From contig CAISRC010000110.1 of the NCBI GenBank assembly GCA_903887845.1, positions 1 to 64,000 on the forward strand: a stretch of DNA of 64,000 nt, read 5' to 3'. The DNA is from an uncultured Chlorobiaceae bacterium. GTDB taxonomy: Bacteria; Bacteroidota; Chlorobiia; Chlorobiales; Chlorobiaceae. How positions within the stretch are numbered: position 1 is the stretch's first letter; each line of letters opens with the position of its first letter. The translations under genes were made by a program, and so were the position numbers. A model generated the notes under the pieces. It saw nothing but the letters and a program-made list of their open reading frames with translations, ran no database searches and was not told the origin of the DNA. Positions 1 to 8,841 of this stretch are shown piece by piece.

Positions 1-1
1 C

Positions 2-1177
2 TCAGAGTTCAAGCGAATCATGACCGGCATGGGCGAGCTCGACCGCGTACTCGGAGGCGGGCTCATGCAGGCTTCAGCCGTACTGGTGGGCGGAGAGCCC
101 GGTATCGGCAAATCAACCCTCATGCTCCAACTGGCTCCCCGCCTCGCTCCGGCAAAAGTGCTCTACATCTCCGGCGAGGAGTCACCAAACCAGATACGCG
201 AACGGGCGCAAAGGCTCTCCATCAAGGCCGAAAACCTCTGGCTCGTGCCCGAAGTGAACCTTGAACGCATTCTGGCGCTCATGGAACGGGAAAAACCGGC
301 GCTGGTCATCATTGATTCTATCCAGACCGTCCATTCTGAGGAGTACCAAAGCTCTGCGGGCACCATCACCCAGATACGGGAGTGCGCCGCCTCGCTTATC
401 CGTGCAGCCAAGCAGCAGAACTTTATTCTGATGATCATCGGCCATATCACCAAGGAGGGGGCGCTGGCAGGCCCGAAGGCACTTGAACACATGGTTGATA
501 CCGTCCTGCAGTTTGAGGGAGAGGGCTACCAGCGCTACCGGATTATCCGCTCAGTTAAAAACCGCTTTGGCTCAACCAATGAAATCGGAGTCTTCCGGAT
601 GGATGAAACCGGCCTTGAAGAGGTAAGCAACCCCTCGGAATTCTTTATCTCCGGACGCAGAACCGATGTGCCTGGCAACTCGATTCTTGCCGCCATTGAG
701 GGAACAAGGGCACTGCTGGTGGAGGTTCAGGCGCTGGTCTCCAAAACCAACTACTCCATGCCGCAGCGCATCAGCACCGGCTTCGACCTGAAACGCATGT
801 CGATTATTCTTGCTGTGCTCGAAAACAGGCTGCACATTGAAACCTGGGGGCAGGATGTTTTTGTGAAAATAGCCGGAGGGCTCAAACTGGCAGAACCGGC
901 GGCTGACCTTGCCATAGCGGCGGCCATAGCCTCAGGACTCATGAACCGCCCGGTCGATCCGGCAACCGTCTGCTGCGGAGAAATTGGCCTCGCCGGTGAA
1001 CTCAGGGCCATCAGCGACAGCGAACGGCGTATCCGCGAGGCCGCGCACCTTGGCTTCAAACGCATCGTGCTGCCCGAAGCCAACACCCGAGAGCTGAAGC
1101 CATCGCTGAAAAATCTGCCGATAACCATTGCCGGTTGTTCAACACTGCGTGACGCCCTTGAGGAACTGAATATCTGA
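2..1177 (+). CDS. radA: DNA repair protein RadA/Sms (5' end outside window)
   Basis: RadA processes recombination intermediates in DNA repair, acting as a RecA-like branch-migration ATPase. The frame is open from base 2, so the start and the N-terminal zinc finger lie upstream. Visible are a Walker A motif (GGEPGIGKST), a Walker B-like strand (LVIIDSIQTV), the RadA-specific KNRFGSTNEIG motif, and a C-terminal Lon-protease-like domain ending in DALEELNI. The Lon-like part carries the usual GLKLAEPAADLA segment. About 390 residues are present out of roughly 455 expected. The next gene on this strand is a small membrane protein with no evident functional link. Confidence 0.96.
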   Translation, partial: SEFKRIMTGMGELDRVLGGGLMQASAVLVGGEPGIGKSTLMLQLAPRLAPAKVLYISGEESPNQIRERAQRLSIKAENLWLVPEVNLERILALMEREKPALVIIDSIQTVHSEEYQSSAGTITQIRECAASLIRAAKQQNFILMIIGHITKEGALAGPKALEHMVDTVLQFEGEGYQRYRIIRSVKNRFGSTNEIGVFRMDETGLEEVSNPSEFFISGRRTDVPGNSILAAIEGTRALLVEVQALVSKTNYSMPQRISTGFDLKRMSIILAVLENRLHIETWGQDVFVKIAGGLKLAEPAADLAIAAAIASGLMNRPVDPATVCCGEIGLAGELRAISDSERRIREAAHLGFKRIVLPEANTRELKPSLKNLPITIAGCSTLRDALEELNI

Positions 1178-1260
1178 TGAGCGTGTTAACTTGTGCATTC
1201 ACGCAACTTTCTTACCTTTCATAGGGTGAGATTCAATGCAAAGCAAACCGAGAAAAGACG

Positions 1261-1602
1261 ATGACGCACATCCTGATTCAATGGCTGATTAACGCTCTGG
1301 CGGTTTATGCGACCGCACATATCCTTGATGGCATTCATATCAAAAGCTTTGGAGCTGCAATTGCTGTGGCGCTTGTACTTGGACTTATCAACACTATTGT
1401 ACGCCCTGTCATGCTCTTTTTCTCCATCCCCTTTATCATTCTCACGCTGGGACTTTTCCTCCTTGTCATCAACGCCCTTCTCCTGCAATTCGCCGCAGTA
1501 CTTGTCAGTGGGTTCACCATTGACGGCTTCTGGTGGGCCGTAGCAGGCTCTGTGGTCATCAGCGCTATTTCATGGCTCCTGGGATCGCTGTTCAATCTTT
1601 GA
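1261..1602 (+). CDS. Small four-helix membrane protein, phage holin family IV type
   Basis: The 113-residue product is almost entirely hydrophobic, with four predicted membrane segments (about residues 4-22, 30-50, 55-82 and 88-110). The layout and the IVRPVMLFFSIPF and TLGLFLLVINALLL stretches match the 'phage holin family' membrane proteins (PF04020 type). These are widespread in bacterial chromosomes and are not evidence of a prophage. Its function is unknown. The ATG sits 83 bases after radA with no clear Shine-Dalgarno sequence. Family assignment is from memory of the pattern. Confidence 0.8.
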   Translation: MTHILIQWLINALAVYATAHILDGIHIKSFGAAIAVALVLGLINTIVRPVMLFFSIPFIILTLGLFLLVINALLLQFAAVLVSGFTIDGFWWAVAGSVVISAISWLLGSLFNL

Positions 1603-1651
1603 AAGCGCCGCACCAGCGGGATGTTTGTTCATAAGCTCCTCAACCCGTTCT

Positions 1652-2461
1652 TCAGTCATGCTGCTCCAATGGCAAATGCTGATGAACATGCTCCTTGCCA
1701 TCATGGTGATGCCGATGAATATGTATCAGGTTATTCGACTCCAGGAGTGACCGGTCATTCAAGACAGATTCAGCAGAGCCGCCCCTGACAATCTTCTTGT
1801 TCCGGCCAAACACATAAACCGTATCGGCTATCTCTCCGATAATATGCAAGTCATGCGTCGCGGTAATAATGGTCTTTCCCTGCCGGTTGGCATTGACCAT
1901 AAAATCAATAATGTGCCGGACGGTCAGAGGATCAAGCCCTGCTGTCGGTTCATCGAATAAATAGACATCAGGATCAATGGCAAGAACAGAGGCGATAGCA
2001 ACCCGCTTTTTCTCTCCGATACTTAATTGATGGGGAACCCTGTCCAATAAATGCTGAATATCCAACACGTTGGCAACCTCCCTGATACGCCGGTTAACCT
2101 CTTCCTCAGCAACGCCGAACTGCAGCGGCCCAAAGGCAATATCCTCTCTCACTGAGGGGCAAAACAACTGGATATCAGCATTCTGAAAAACAAGACCAAC
2201 CCTTCGTCTGAAACGGTGTGCCGCCTGTTCATCAAACAGCGAATGCTCAAGTAACCTCTCCCCGAAGGCGGTCACAGAACCTTGATGAGGGAATATCAGT
2301 CCATCCAGAAGATGCAATAAGGTCGACTTTCCCGTTCCGTTAGCACCAATAACCGCAATCTTTTCACCCGAGCGAATGGTCATATCAACGCCGCACAGCG
2401 CAGGAAATTTACCCGGCCAGGAAAAATGGACATCCTTTACTTCATACATAAGGTCACTCAC
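1652..2461 (-). CDS. cbiO: Cobalt/nickel ECF transporter ATP-binding protein (CbiO/NikO)
   Basis: This is the energising ATPase of an energy-coupling-factor transporter for cobalt or nickel. It has Walker A GANGTGKST, Q-loop VGLVFQNADIQLF, signature LSIGEKKRVAIA, Walker B VYLFDEPTAGLDP and the H-loop ATHDL. The last 25 or so residues are strikingly histidine-rich (HIHRHHHDGKEHVHQH), which fits metal handling. Its start overlaps the end of cbiQ by four bases, and the order cbiM, cbiN-like, cbiQ, cbiO implies one transcript. The substrate (Co or Ni) cannot be decided from sequence alone; green sulfur bacteria need cobalt for cobamides and often nickel for hydrogenase. Confidence 0.93.
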   Translation of the reverse strand: MSDLMYEVKDVHFSWPGKFPALCGVDMTIRSGEKIAVIGANGTGKSTLLHLLDGLIFPHQGSVTAFGERLLEHSLFDEQAAHRFRRRVGLVFQNADIQLFCPSVREDIAFGPLQFGVAEEEVNRRIREVANVLDIQHLLDRVPHQLSIGEKKRVAIASVLAIDPDVYLFDEPTAGLDPLTVRHIIDFMVNANRQGKTIITATHDLHIIGEIADTVYVFGRNKKIVRGGSAESVLNDRSLLESNNLIHIHRHHHDGKEHVHQHLPLEQHD

Positions 2462-3309
2462 AGGGTATCTCCTTTATACAACAGGCCTGCGCAGATGATC
2501 ACGGCACACAACAACCAGAACCACTCTTTCGGCGTCGCATGAAATGCAGACAAGCGTCGAGGCTCACCGGTATATCCCCTCGACAGCATCGCCAAATAGA
2601 CCTCTTCACTTATATGTGTTGTTCTGTTCCATGTATTGGCAATATTCCAGGCCACAACCTTCTGACCATACCGGTGATGTGACACCACGCCAACACGACT
2701 TTTCACCGAGGTAAAAATATTTTCGACCATCGTGGCAAAAAGATAGAGATAGCGGTAACACATCGAGACAGTCAAAACAAAGAGCTGTGGCACCCCAAAT
2801 ATCCTTAAAACCTGCAGTAAATCCGAGTGCCGGGTTGTCAAAGACAATAATACAACCAGCGATACCGAGGTGGCAATCCTGACCACAAACAAAAGAGCCC
2901 CATCCAAACCGGGACGCGTAATGATACCATTGATCCCCAAAAGATGAAACGACCAAACCGGTTCACCTGGCGTCACGATACTGAACAAGGTTGGAAGCAC
3001 AATGAAGAGAGAAAACAACGGGATAAAAAGCAATGTTCTTGTCAAAAAGTGGATGAGCGAAATTCTGGAAAAAAAGGCAAGGAATAAACATAAGGCATAA
3101 AGAGCGACTATCAATCCAGTGCTTTTCAGGGTGACCGCCGTTACAAGAAAAACCAACAACGATATTGTTTTTACACGGGGATCCAGCGACTGCAAAAAAC
3201 CTTTCCGATTGGCGCACTCTTCAGAAAGGGTTGCATCTTTTATAAAAGCAAGAGCGCTCAACAGTGAACGCTCAATAAAATCACGCCTCTTGTGTAACAG
3301 CTTATTCAT
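2458..3309 (-). CDS. cbiQ: Cobalt/nickel ECF transporter transmembrane protein CbiQ
   Basis: This 283-residue integral membrane T-component couples CbiO to the substrate-binding CbiM. It has several hydrophobic segments between residues 45 and 200, a conserved SLDPRVKTISLLVF start typical of CbiQ, and the cytoplasmic coupling region with LAMLSRGYTGEPR, which matches the Ala-Arg-Gly coupling motif of the family. It overlaps the preceding PDGLE gene by eight bases and cbiO by four, showing tight translational coupling. The product is usually about 225-280 residues, so length is normal. Confidence 0.92.
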   Translation of the reverse strand: MNKLLHKRRDFIERSLLSALAFIKDATLSEECANRKGFLQSLDPRVKTISLLVFLVTAVTLKSTGLIVALYALCLFLAFFSRISLIHFLTRTLLFIPLFSLFIVLPTLFSIVTPGEPVWSFHLLGINGIITRPGLDGALLFVVRIATSVSLVVLLSLTTRHSDLLQVLRIFGVPQLFVLTVSMCYRYLYLFATMVENIFTSVKSRVGVVSHHRYGQKVVAWNIANTWNRTTHISEEVYLAMLSRGYTGEPRRLSAFHATPKEWFWLLCAVIICAGLLYKGDTL

Positions 3310-3637
3310 GCTCTTTCACCAGCACTTTTCCTATGAACAATGCCACTCCCGCGATAATCGCAATGCCAAGAACCGCAGAGACAACATAAGCAAAACTTGA
3401 ATGCAAGAGATCCTTTCCCTCCCATCCCTGAAACGCATAATCAGGCAGTGGAGCTTTCCACAAGTCGGAAAGTTTCTGAATACCCTGCGGGACAGAGCCT
3501 CTCCTTTTCTGAAGCTCATCAACCCCCCACTCACCCCAGGCCGTTCCAGCCTTAAAACGATCCGGCAACATCAGCCCCAGAGGCGACAGTATCATTAAAA
3601 CACCAATTCCTGCCCAGAGTTTTTTGGCACGTGTCAT
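3302..3637 (-). CDS. PDGLE-domain protein, CbiN-like small subunit
   Basis: A 111-residue protein with one membrane helix at each end (residues 8-26 and 84-106) and a periplasmic middle part containing LPDRFKAGTAWGEWG, the region that corresponds to the PDGLE domain. In nickel/cobalt importers this small two-helix protein takes the place of CbiN and assists CbiM. It overlaps cbiM by four bases and cbiQ by eight. The exact 'PDGLE' string is not present (PDRFK here), so the domain call rests on layout and position between cbiM and cbiQ. Confidence 0.8.
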   Translation of the reverse strand: MTRAKKLWAGIGVLMILSPLGLMLPDRFKAGTAWGEWGVDELQKRRGSVPQGIQKLSDLWKAPLPDYAFQGWEGKDLLHSSFAYVVSAVLGIAIIAGVALFIGKVLVKEHE

Positions 3638-4314
3638 GAGCTGCCTCCTTCAAAAAAAACAGAATCCTCTTTTTGTAAATATTTTACGACCAATGCGGTC
3701 ACCAGAACCTCAACCCATCCTATGACAAGAAGATGCCCCAAAACCATTGCAGGGACAGCAACATTCAGGCCATAAGGAGAGTACAACGGCTGACCATTTG
3801 CCCTATGATACAGTAACGGTTGAAGTCCAAATTCGATACCGGCACAAAGAGCTGCCATACATATACCCGCGTACGCACCAGCTCCAGCAGCAATGACACG
3901 TCTCCTGGAACCCGCCGGGCTGTTCGAACTGATCAATCGGTAAACATAATACCCTGTAAAAGGAAGCACAACTGCCATGTTAAAACAATTCGCACCAATG
4001 GCCGTTATACCGCCATCTCCAAACAGGAGCGCCTGAATGACCAGGGCAACCGTAAGGGCAATACAAGCCGCCCAGGGCCCTAATAGAAGAGCAACAAGAA
4101 CCCCTCCAACCGCATGACCCGTCGATCCACCGGGAATGGGCACATTGAACATCATGATGACAAAGCTGAACGCTGCGCCAATCGCCAAAAAGGGAACCTG
4201 CCTCACCTTCAATGTTTTTTTAACCCTCTTTGAAGCAGCCATCCATATCGGGATCATCACTGCACCAAAGACCCCGCAAGTCGCAGGGCTTAAATATCCA
4301 TCCGGTATGTGCAT
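3634..4314 (-). CDS. cbiM: Cobalt/nickel ECF transporter substrate-capture protein CbiM
   Basis: CbiM is the membrane S-component that captures the metal ion. The mature-type N-terminus MHIPDGYLSPATC carries the invariant His-2 that helps coordinate the ion through the amino terminus. For that reason the start at 4314 is preferred over the in-frame ATG at 4371. A GAAGAAG purine run lies just upstream of this ATG. Further marks are FNVPIPGGSTGHAVGG and many membrane helices. It is the first gene of the cbiM, PDGLE, cbiQ, cbiO operon. I see no cobalamin riboswitch in the short region before it. Confidence 0.93.
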   Translation of the reverse strand: MHIPDGYLSPATCGVFGAVMIPIWMAASKRVKKTLKVRQVPFLAIGAAFSFVIMMFNVPIPGGSTGHAVGGVLVALLLGPWAACIALTVALVIQALLFGDGGITAIGANCFNMAVVLPFTGYYVYRLISSNSPAGSRRRVIAAGAGAYAGICMAALCAGIEFGLQPLLYHRANGQPLYSPYGLNVAVPAMVLGHLLVIGWVEVLVTALVVKYLQKEDSVFFEGGSS

Positions 4315-4465
4315 GACTTTGGCTTCTTCATTTGCGATCCAGGCTTTTTTAAGGTTCTCCGGAGACGACAAAAGCAGGTTTGGAAGAACAAATTACTATA
4401 TTCAGCGCATATCCAAGGCACAAAATGCCTTTTTGTCATTATAACCATAAACAAAACAAACAATT

Positions 4466-4654
4466 ATGGCACATAAAGTTATTGATACCTGTATCCTGTG
4501 CGGAGCCTGCGAGCCTGAATGTCCGGTCAATGCTATTTCAGTTGGAGATGACACCTATATCATCAACGAAGCCGTCTGTGTTGACTGTGTCGGCCATCAT
4601 GATGCTCCGGCATGCGTCGCAATATGCCCGTCAGAGAGCATTATCAAAGCTTGA
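4466..4654 (+). CDS. 2[4Fe-4S] ferredoxin, green sulfur bacterial type
   Basis: A 62-residue ferredoxin with two cluster motifs: CILCGACEPECP near the N-terminus, and a second half with CVDC, a short insertion (VGHHDAPAC) and CVAICP. The 8-residue spacing expansion in the second motif is characteristic of chlorobial ferredoxins. These accept electrons from the type I reaction centre and drive the ferredoxin-dependent steps of the reductive TCA cycle and nitrogen fixation. The gene stands alone and is divergent from the cbiM operon. A strong stem-loop follows it. Confidence 0.94.
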   Translation: MAHKVIDTCILCGACEPECPVNAISVGDDTYIINEAVCVDCVGHHDAPACVAICPSESIIKA

Positions 4655-4663
4655 TATAAAGCC

Positions 4664-4700
4664 TGTTCAATTCTCTCACCGAGGGGTGGAGAATTGAACA
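4664..4700. terminator. Bidirectional stem-loop between ferredoxin and OYE gene
   Basis: A near-perfect inverted repeat (TGTTCAATTCTC ... GAGAATTGAACA, with CACC/GGTG inside) sits between two convergent genes. No long T-run follows on the plus strand. On the minus strand it is followed by GGCTTTATAT. It probably ends both transcripts. Confidence 0.7.
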
Positions 4701-4740
4701 AGCTCTCTTCAGTGACAGGTTCAAAAGTCAACGGAACAAT

Positions 4741-5820
4741 TTATTCTTGCAACACCGGATAATCCGTATATCCCTTCGTCCCCGGGGTATACAACGTCCC
4801 CATATCAGGAGCGTTCAGGGCAGCTCCGGTTTTCAATCGTTGAACAAGGTCGGGATTGGCAAGAAAACTCATACCAAAGGCAATAAGGTCACCTTTCCCC
4901 GCAGCCAGATCGCTTTCAGCGCGCCTCGCATCGTAACCTCCCGAAAGAATCAAGGTACCCTTGAAGGTATTGCGGAATATCGCCTTTATGCTGTCAGGCA
5001 CGATCGGCGCCCCCATTGAAGAATGATCAACAAGATGAACATACGCCGGTGCTGAAAGATTGAGCTGTTGCACCAGCCAGGTGTAATCATCCGCCATGCT
5101 GTCGTACAGGGGCATGTCATTGAAAACCCCAAAAGGTGAAAGCCGGATACCTACTTTCTCTCTGCCGATAGCCGAAGTCACCGCATTAACCACTTCCAGC
5201 ACAAAACGCGCACGATTTTCTATGGAACCGCCATAACTGTCCGTTCGGAGGTTCGAATTCGGACGAATGAACTGCTCAAGCAGATAACCGTTTGCTCCAT
5301 GCAGCTCAATGCCGTCAAACCCTGCCGCAACAGCATTTTTAGCTGCCTGGGCATACTCGGCAACAGTGGATTTAATATCCTCAAGGGTCATCGCCTCCGG
5401 AACCGGAAAAGGCTTCATTCCCCCCGCGTCTGTGTACATTTCACCGGAAGCTGCGACGGCTGAAGGCGCAATGACGCGAGCACCGGCAGACATATTCAGA
5501 GGATGAGAAATTCGCCCGCTGTGCATGATCTGCAGAAATATCTTTGCTCCCTTCTTGTGAACCGCTTCAGTAGTGGCTTTCCATCCCTCAACCTGGGTCT
5601 GGGAGAAGATGCCAGGAATGCGTGCGTAGCCCAAACCATTCGGCGAAGGAGATGCCCCTTCGGTAATGATGAGCCCGGCCGTTCCGCGTTGTGCATAATA
5701 ATCTGCCATGAGCGCATTGGGAATATTGTCGATGGCACGGCTGCGCGTCATCGGCGCCATGACCATACGGTTCTGTAACACGAGCGTGCCAAGAGTGGTA
5801 GGGGTATAAAGTAATGACAT
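4741..5820 (-). CDS. Alkene reductase / old yellow enzyme family (NemA-like)
   Basis: A 359-residue FMN-dependent TIM-barrel oxidoreductase. The N-terminus LLYTPTTLGTLVLQNRMVMAPMTRS is the FMN-binding start of the family. His-174 and Asn-177 (ELHGANGYL) are the substrate-carbonyl ligands, and FIRPNSNLRTDSYGGSIENR is the family signature. Such enzymes reduce activated C=C bonds or nitro compounds with NAD(P)H. The physiological substrate in a strict anaerobe is unknown. It is monocistronic, convergent with the ferredoxin gene. Confidence 0.93.
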   Translation of the reverse strand: MSLLYTPTTLGTLVLQNRMVMAPMTRSRAIDNIPNALMADYYAQRGTAGLIITEGASPSPNGLGYARIPGIFSQTQVEGWKATTEAVHKKGAKIFLQIMHSGRISHPLNMSAGARVIAPSAVAASGEMYTDAGGMKPFPVPEAMTLEDIKSTVAEYAQAAKNAVAAGFDGIELHGANGYLLEQFIRPNSNLRTDSYGGSIENRARFVLEVVNAVTSAIGREKVGIRLSPFGVFNDMPLYDSMADDYTWLVQQLNLSAPAYVHLVDHSSMGAPIVPDSIKAIFRNTFKGTLILSGGYDARRAESDLAAGKGDLIAFGMSFLANPDLVQRLKTGAALNAPDMGTLYTPGTKGYTDYPVLQE

Positions 5821-5980
5821 GGTAAAATCCTTTAAAATGTTTGTTTCGACAAAAAGTCACTTCTGTTACGTTACTTGCCCGTCTGAAGGGGCGCGAAGCA
5901 CAAGATACTCCTTTTCTGCCGGGCTGGAGCTCGGCGCTCCCGGCGTCTGCATGGAAAGATAACAATATCTTCAGTATTTA

Positions 5981-6178
5981 TTACTTCAGCATCCACCCCA
6001 CATAACGATCCCCGTCCTCTTCCTGAAACAAAATATTGCGCCGCTGCATCTCCGGCTTCGCCATGCCCCACTGGAGGCTCATTGCGGCCGATAAGCTGTT
6101 CGAGACAATGAAGGATTCGAGGCTTTCCTTCGGGTCACCGAGGCGCAGCTTGGCATTTTTTATGCCGCTGTAGTCTAT
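5981..6178 (-). pseudogene. C-terminal remnant of an unidentified protein
   Basis: The 500-base gap between the OYE gene and bchC contains a minus-strand frame that reads as normal protein (IDYSGIKNAKLRLGDPKESL ... EEDGDRYVGWMLK) up to a TAA. It has a stop immediately upstream and no proper start. It looks like the degraded tail of a gene. A shorter ORF could begin at the internal MSLQWGMAKPEMQRR. I do not recognise the family. The remaining sequence, 5821-5980 and 6179-6255, shows no gene that I can support. Confidence 0.4.
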
Positions 6179-6255
6179 TTATTTCCATTTTCAAATTTCC
6201 CTGCCCTGTTTATCTTCCCTCTTTTCCTTATCTTCCCAGGAACATCACAGGATGC

Positions 6256-6283
6256 CGCAGGATATCCTCTGTGGTATCCTGCG
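6256..6283. promoter_or_regulatory. Inverted repeat upstream of bchC
   Basis: A perfect nine-base inverted repeat (CGCAGGATA ... TATCCTGCG) with a ten-base spacer lies 40 bases before the bchC start; a third GGAT copy precedes it. The size and symmetry would suit a dimeric repressor operator or an mRNA hairpin in the leader. Function is inferred only. Confidence 0.4.
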
Positions 6284-6322
6284 TTCCGGAAAAATTTTCG
6301 AAGTAACCACACACCAATAACC

Positions 6323-7279
6323 ATGAAGGGTGAAGCTCAAGCTATTGTGTTGCAGAAGGCCAACAAGCTTAAATTGCAGAGTGCTGCGTACCATGCCGAT
6401 CAACCTGATGATGTTCTTGTAAAAACTATTGCAAGCACGATAACGCCGGGATTTGACCGGCTTCTTTTGACCAACAAACCGGTATCGAACAAGGTGTTCA
6501 AGTATCCGATCATGCCGGGCAGTGAGGCTATCGGCCAGGTTATTGAAACCGGCCCGGAAGTCACTGATCTGCAACCGGGAGATTTTGTGTATGCGTTCAG
6601 AGGGGATCAATGGACAGTCATTGAGCCTTATGCCGGTTGTCATGCGGAGATCATTCCCACATCGCGCCAGAATGTTCTTGCTCTTGGCCGTCCTCCTGTC
6701 CACCGCGATCTGCTTACCGGTCTGCTTGCCTACGCGGTCAGCGCCATCGATAAAGTGCCTCTTGAGGCTTCCTCGAAAGTCCTTGTGCTTGGTCTCGGTT
6801 CGGTGGGACTCATGGTTTCGGAGTACCTTCACTCGCTTGGAATCAAGGATGTTGATGCGGTTGAAATTTTCAGTATCAGGGGGCAGCTCTCCCATGCCGA
6901 ACACATTGCTCTCGACATTGACGATTTTACTGAGGAGTTCAACAACACGTACGATCTTGTTATTGAAACGACCGGCAGAATTTTGATGATTGAAAAGGCT
7001 ACTCGACTGATGAAGCCGCAAGCTGTGGTTCTGCTGATGGGCAATTATGAGGTTATGGCATACGATTACCGCTTGATACAGCATAAGGAGCCGGTGATCA
7101 TCAGCTCCAGCATTACCACGCTGTCGCACCTGAAAGAGGCCATCTCCCTGCTGGAGAGTGACCGACTTGAAACTGAAAAGTTTTTCACCGGAGTCTATCC
7201 GGTTGCACAGTTTGAACTGGCCTACCGCAGGGCGCTTGACGGCAAGGAGTCCATCAAAACCGTCTTGAGCTGGGTATAA
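6323..7279 (+). CDS. bchC: 3-hydroxyethyl bacteriochlorophyllide a dehydrogenase BchC
   Basis: BchC oxidises the 3-hydroxyethyl group of bacteriochlorophyllide to the 3-acetyl group in bacteriochlorophyll a synthesis. The 318-residue product is a short alcohol-dehydrogenase-like protein with the GroES-like start, the PGSEAIGQVIETGPEV segment and a Rossmann motif VLGLGSVGLMVSEYL. It has FRGDQWTVIEPYAGCHAEI, which is typical of BchC. It lacks the full set of zinc ligands of ordinary alcohol dehydrogenases, as BchC proteins do. Bacteriochlorophyll a is bound by FMO and the reaction centre, linking this gene to fmoA at 49.8 kb. Confidence 0.92.
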   Translation: MKGEAQAIVLQKANKLKLQSAAYHADQPDDVLVKTIASTITPGFDRLLLTNKPVSNKVFKYPIMPGSEAIGQVIETGPEVTDLQPGDFVYAFRGDQWTVIEPYAGCHAEIIPTSRQNVLALGRPPVHRDLLTGLLAYAVSAIDKVPLEASSKVLVLGLGSVGLMVSEYLHSLGIKDVDAVEIFSIRGQLSHAEHIALDIDDFTEEFNNTYDLVIETTGRILMIEKATRLMKPQAVVLLMGNYEVMAYDYRLIQHKEPVIISSSITTLSHLKEAISLLESDRLETEKFFTGVYPVAQFELAYRRALDGKESIKTVLSWV

Positions 7280-7299
7280 CGACTGAAAATCCTCATGCC

Positions 7300-8841
7300 A
7301 TGGGTATTGCCATCCGTTTAAGCGTTGTTTCAAAAACGTTTGGAAGCTTTGCTGCAAACAGCAATATCTCGCTTTCTATAGAAGAGGGCACCATTCATGC
7401 GCTTGTCGGTGAAAACGGTGCAGGAAAAAGTACTCTGACTAAAATCATCTACGGGATGCACCAGCCGACGTCGGGCGAGGTGGTCATACAGGGAAAAGCG
7501 GTCCGCTTCGCCTCTCCACGGGATGCCATTGAGGCTGGTATAGGGATGGTTCATCAGCACTTTATGCTTGTCCCGGAACTCTCGGTTGCGGAAAACATCA
7601 TTCTTGGCCATGAACAGACCTGGCTTTTTGGCTCTCTTCCCCTGAAAAGCGCCAAGGCTCTTATCCTGAAAAATTCCGAAGCCTACGGGCTGGCCGTAAA
7701 CCCTGACGCTTTGGTTGCAAGCCTCAGCATTGGCGAACAGCAACGGGTTGAAATCCTCAAGCTTTTGTTCCGCAAGGCCTCAATCATGATTTTTGATGAA
7801 CCAACCGCCGTGCTCACACCCTCTGAAACGGAGAGGCTTTTTGTAACGCTACGATCGCTCCGCAACAGAGGAAAAACCGTTATTCTCATTACCCATAAAC
7901 TGGACGAGGTGCTGGCTGTCGCCGACACGGTGAGCGTTATGAGAAAAGGGGAAATTGTCGGCACGGTGCCAGCATCCTCGGTGACCAAACCGGAACTTGC
8001 CCGGATGATGGTGGGGCGCAGTGTGCTGTTACGGGTCACCAATCCTCCGGCCTCGCCTGGAGAAACCATCCTTAACATTAACAGGCTCAGATTTTGCACC
8101 TCTCAAGGCGAAGAGAGGCTTCGTGACCTCACCCTTAAGATAAGAGCCGGAGAGATCTACGGAATTGCCGGAGTTGAAGGAAATGGACAAAGTGAACTCT
8201 TGCAGACTCTCTGGGGTCTTGCGCCCGAGGGAAGCGTCATCTCCGGTGAAGCAAAGCTCAAAGGGCAGTCGCTCCTCAGGAAAAAACCGGCAGAGATAGC
8301 CCTTATGGGTCTCTCCCACACTCCTGAAAACCGTCTCCGACATGCCGTTATCCTTGAGTACACCATTGCTGAAAATCTGCTCTTCGGCCGACACCGGGAG
8401 GCTGCTTTTCACCAGGGTATCGGATTTAACAGCCACACCATCAAAAGCTATACCAACACGATGATTTCGGACTTTGATATCAGGTGCATTTCACCGGAAC
8501 GCCAACCCCTCAGCAGCCTTTCGGGAGGCAACCAGCAGAAGGTCGTTCTTGCCCGGGAACTCAACCGTCCCGGTATCTCCCTGCTGATTCTTGCCCAGCC
8601 TGCCAGAGGTGTTGATATCGGCGCAATTGAGACTATTCATAAAAAAATTATTGAGGCTCGCAAAAGCGGGATGGCAATTCTTCTTGTCTCCTCAGAACTT
8701 GAAGAGATCATTGCACTTTCAACGCGTATCGGCTGCATCTACAAGGGTTCAATCCGGCATGAATTCAGTCAGGAGGAAGTCTCACTCAAGAGAGAGGCGG
8801 AACATGAGTTCGAAAAAGAGATCGGCCTTCATATCACGTGA
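7300..8841 (+). CDS. Nucleoside/sugar-type ABC transporter ATP-binding protein (two ABC domains)
   Basis: The 513-residue protein carries two ABC modules: Walker A GENGAGKST near residue 40, signature LSIGEQQRVEILK and Walker B IMIFDEPTAVLTP; then a second half with GVEGNGQSE, LSGGNQQKVVLARE and LLILAQPARGVDIG. This is the pattern of YufO/NupA-like ATPases that energise BmpA-dependent nucleoside uptake. It overlaps the downstream permease by four bases. The second Walker A is degenerate, as usual in this family. It may have been co-transcribed with bchC, only 20 bases upstream. Confidence 0.9.
   Translation: MGIAIRLSVVSKTFGSFAANSNISLSIEEGTIHALVGENGAGKSTLTKIIYGMHQPTSGEVVIQGKAVRFASPRDAIEAGIGMVHQHFMLVPELSVAENIILGHEQTWLFGSLPLKSAKALILKNSEAYGLAVNPDALVASLSIGEQQRVEILKLLFRKASIMIFDEPTAVLTPSETERLFVTLRSLRNRGKTVILITHKLDEVLAVADTVSVMRKGEIVGTVPASSVTKPELARMMVGRSVLLRVTNPPASPGETILNINRLRFCTSQGEERLRDLTLKIRAGEIYGIAGVEGNGQSELLQTLWGLAPEGSVISGEAKLKGQSLLRKKPAEIALMGLSHTPENRLRHAVILEYTIAENLLFGRHREAAFHQGIGFNSHTIKSYTNTMISDFDIRCISPERQPLSSLSGGNQQKVVLARELNRPGISLLILAQPARGVDIGAIETIHKKIIEARKSGMAILLVSSELEEIIALSTRIGCIYKGSIRHEFSQEEVSLKREAEHEFEKEIGLHIT

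Noticed and set aside
5255-5275. GGTTCGAA motif resembling a tRNA T-loop
   Set aside because: It lies in the coding sequence of the OYE gene and there is no cloverleaf around it.
6245-7357. 370-codon minus-strand frame opposite bchC
   Set aside because: It is antisense to the well-supported bchC gene and the start of the ABC gene; composition is atypical.
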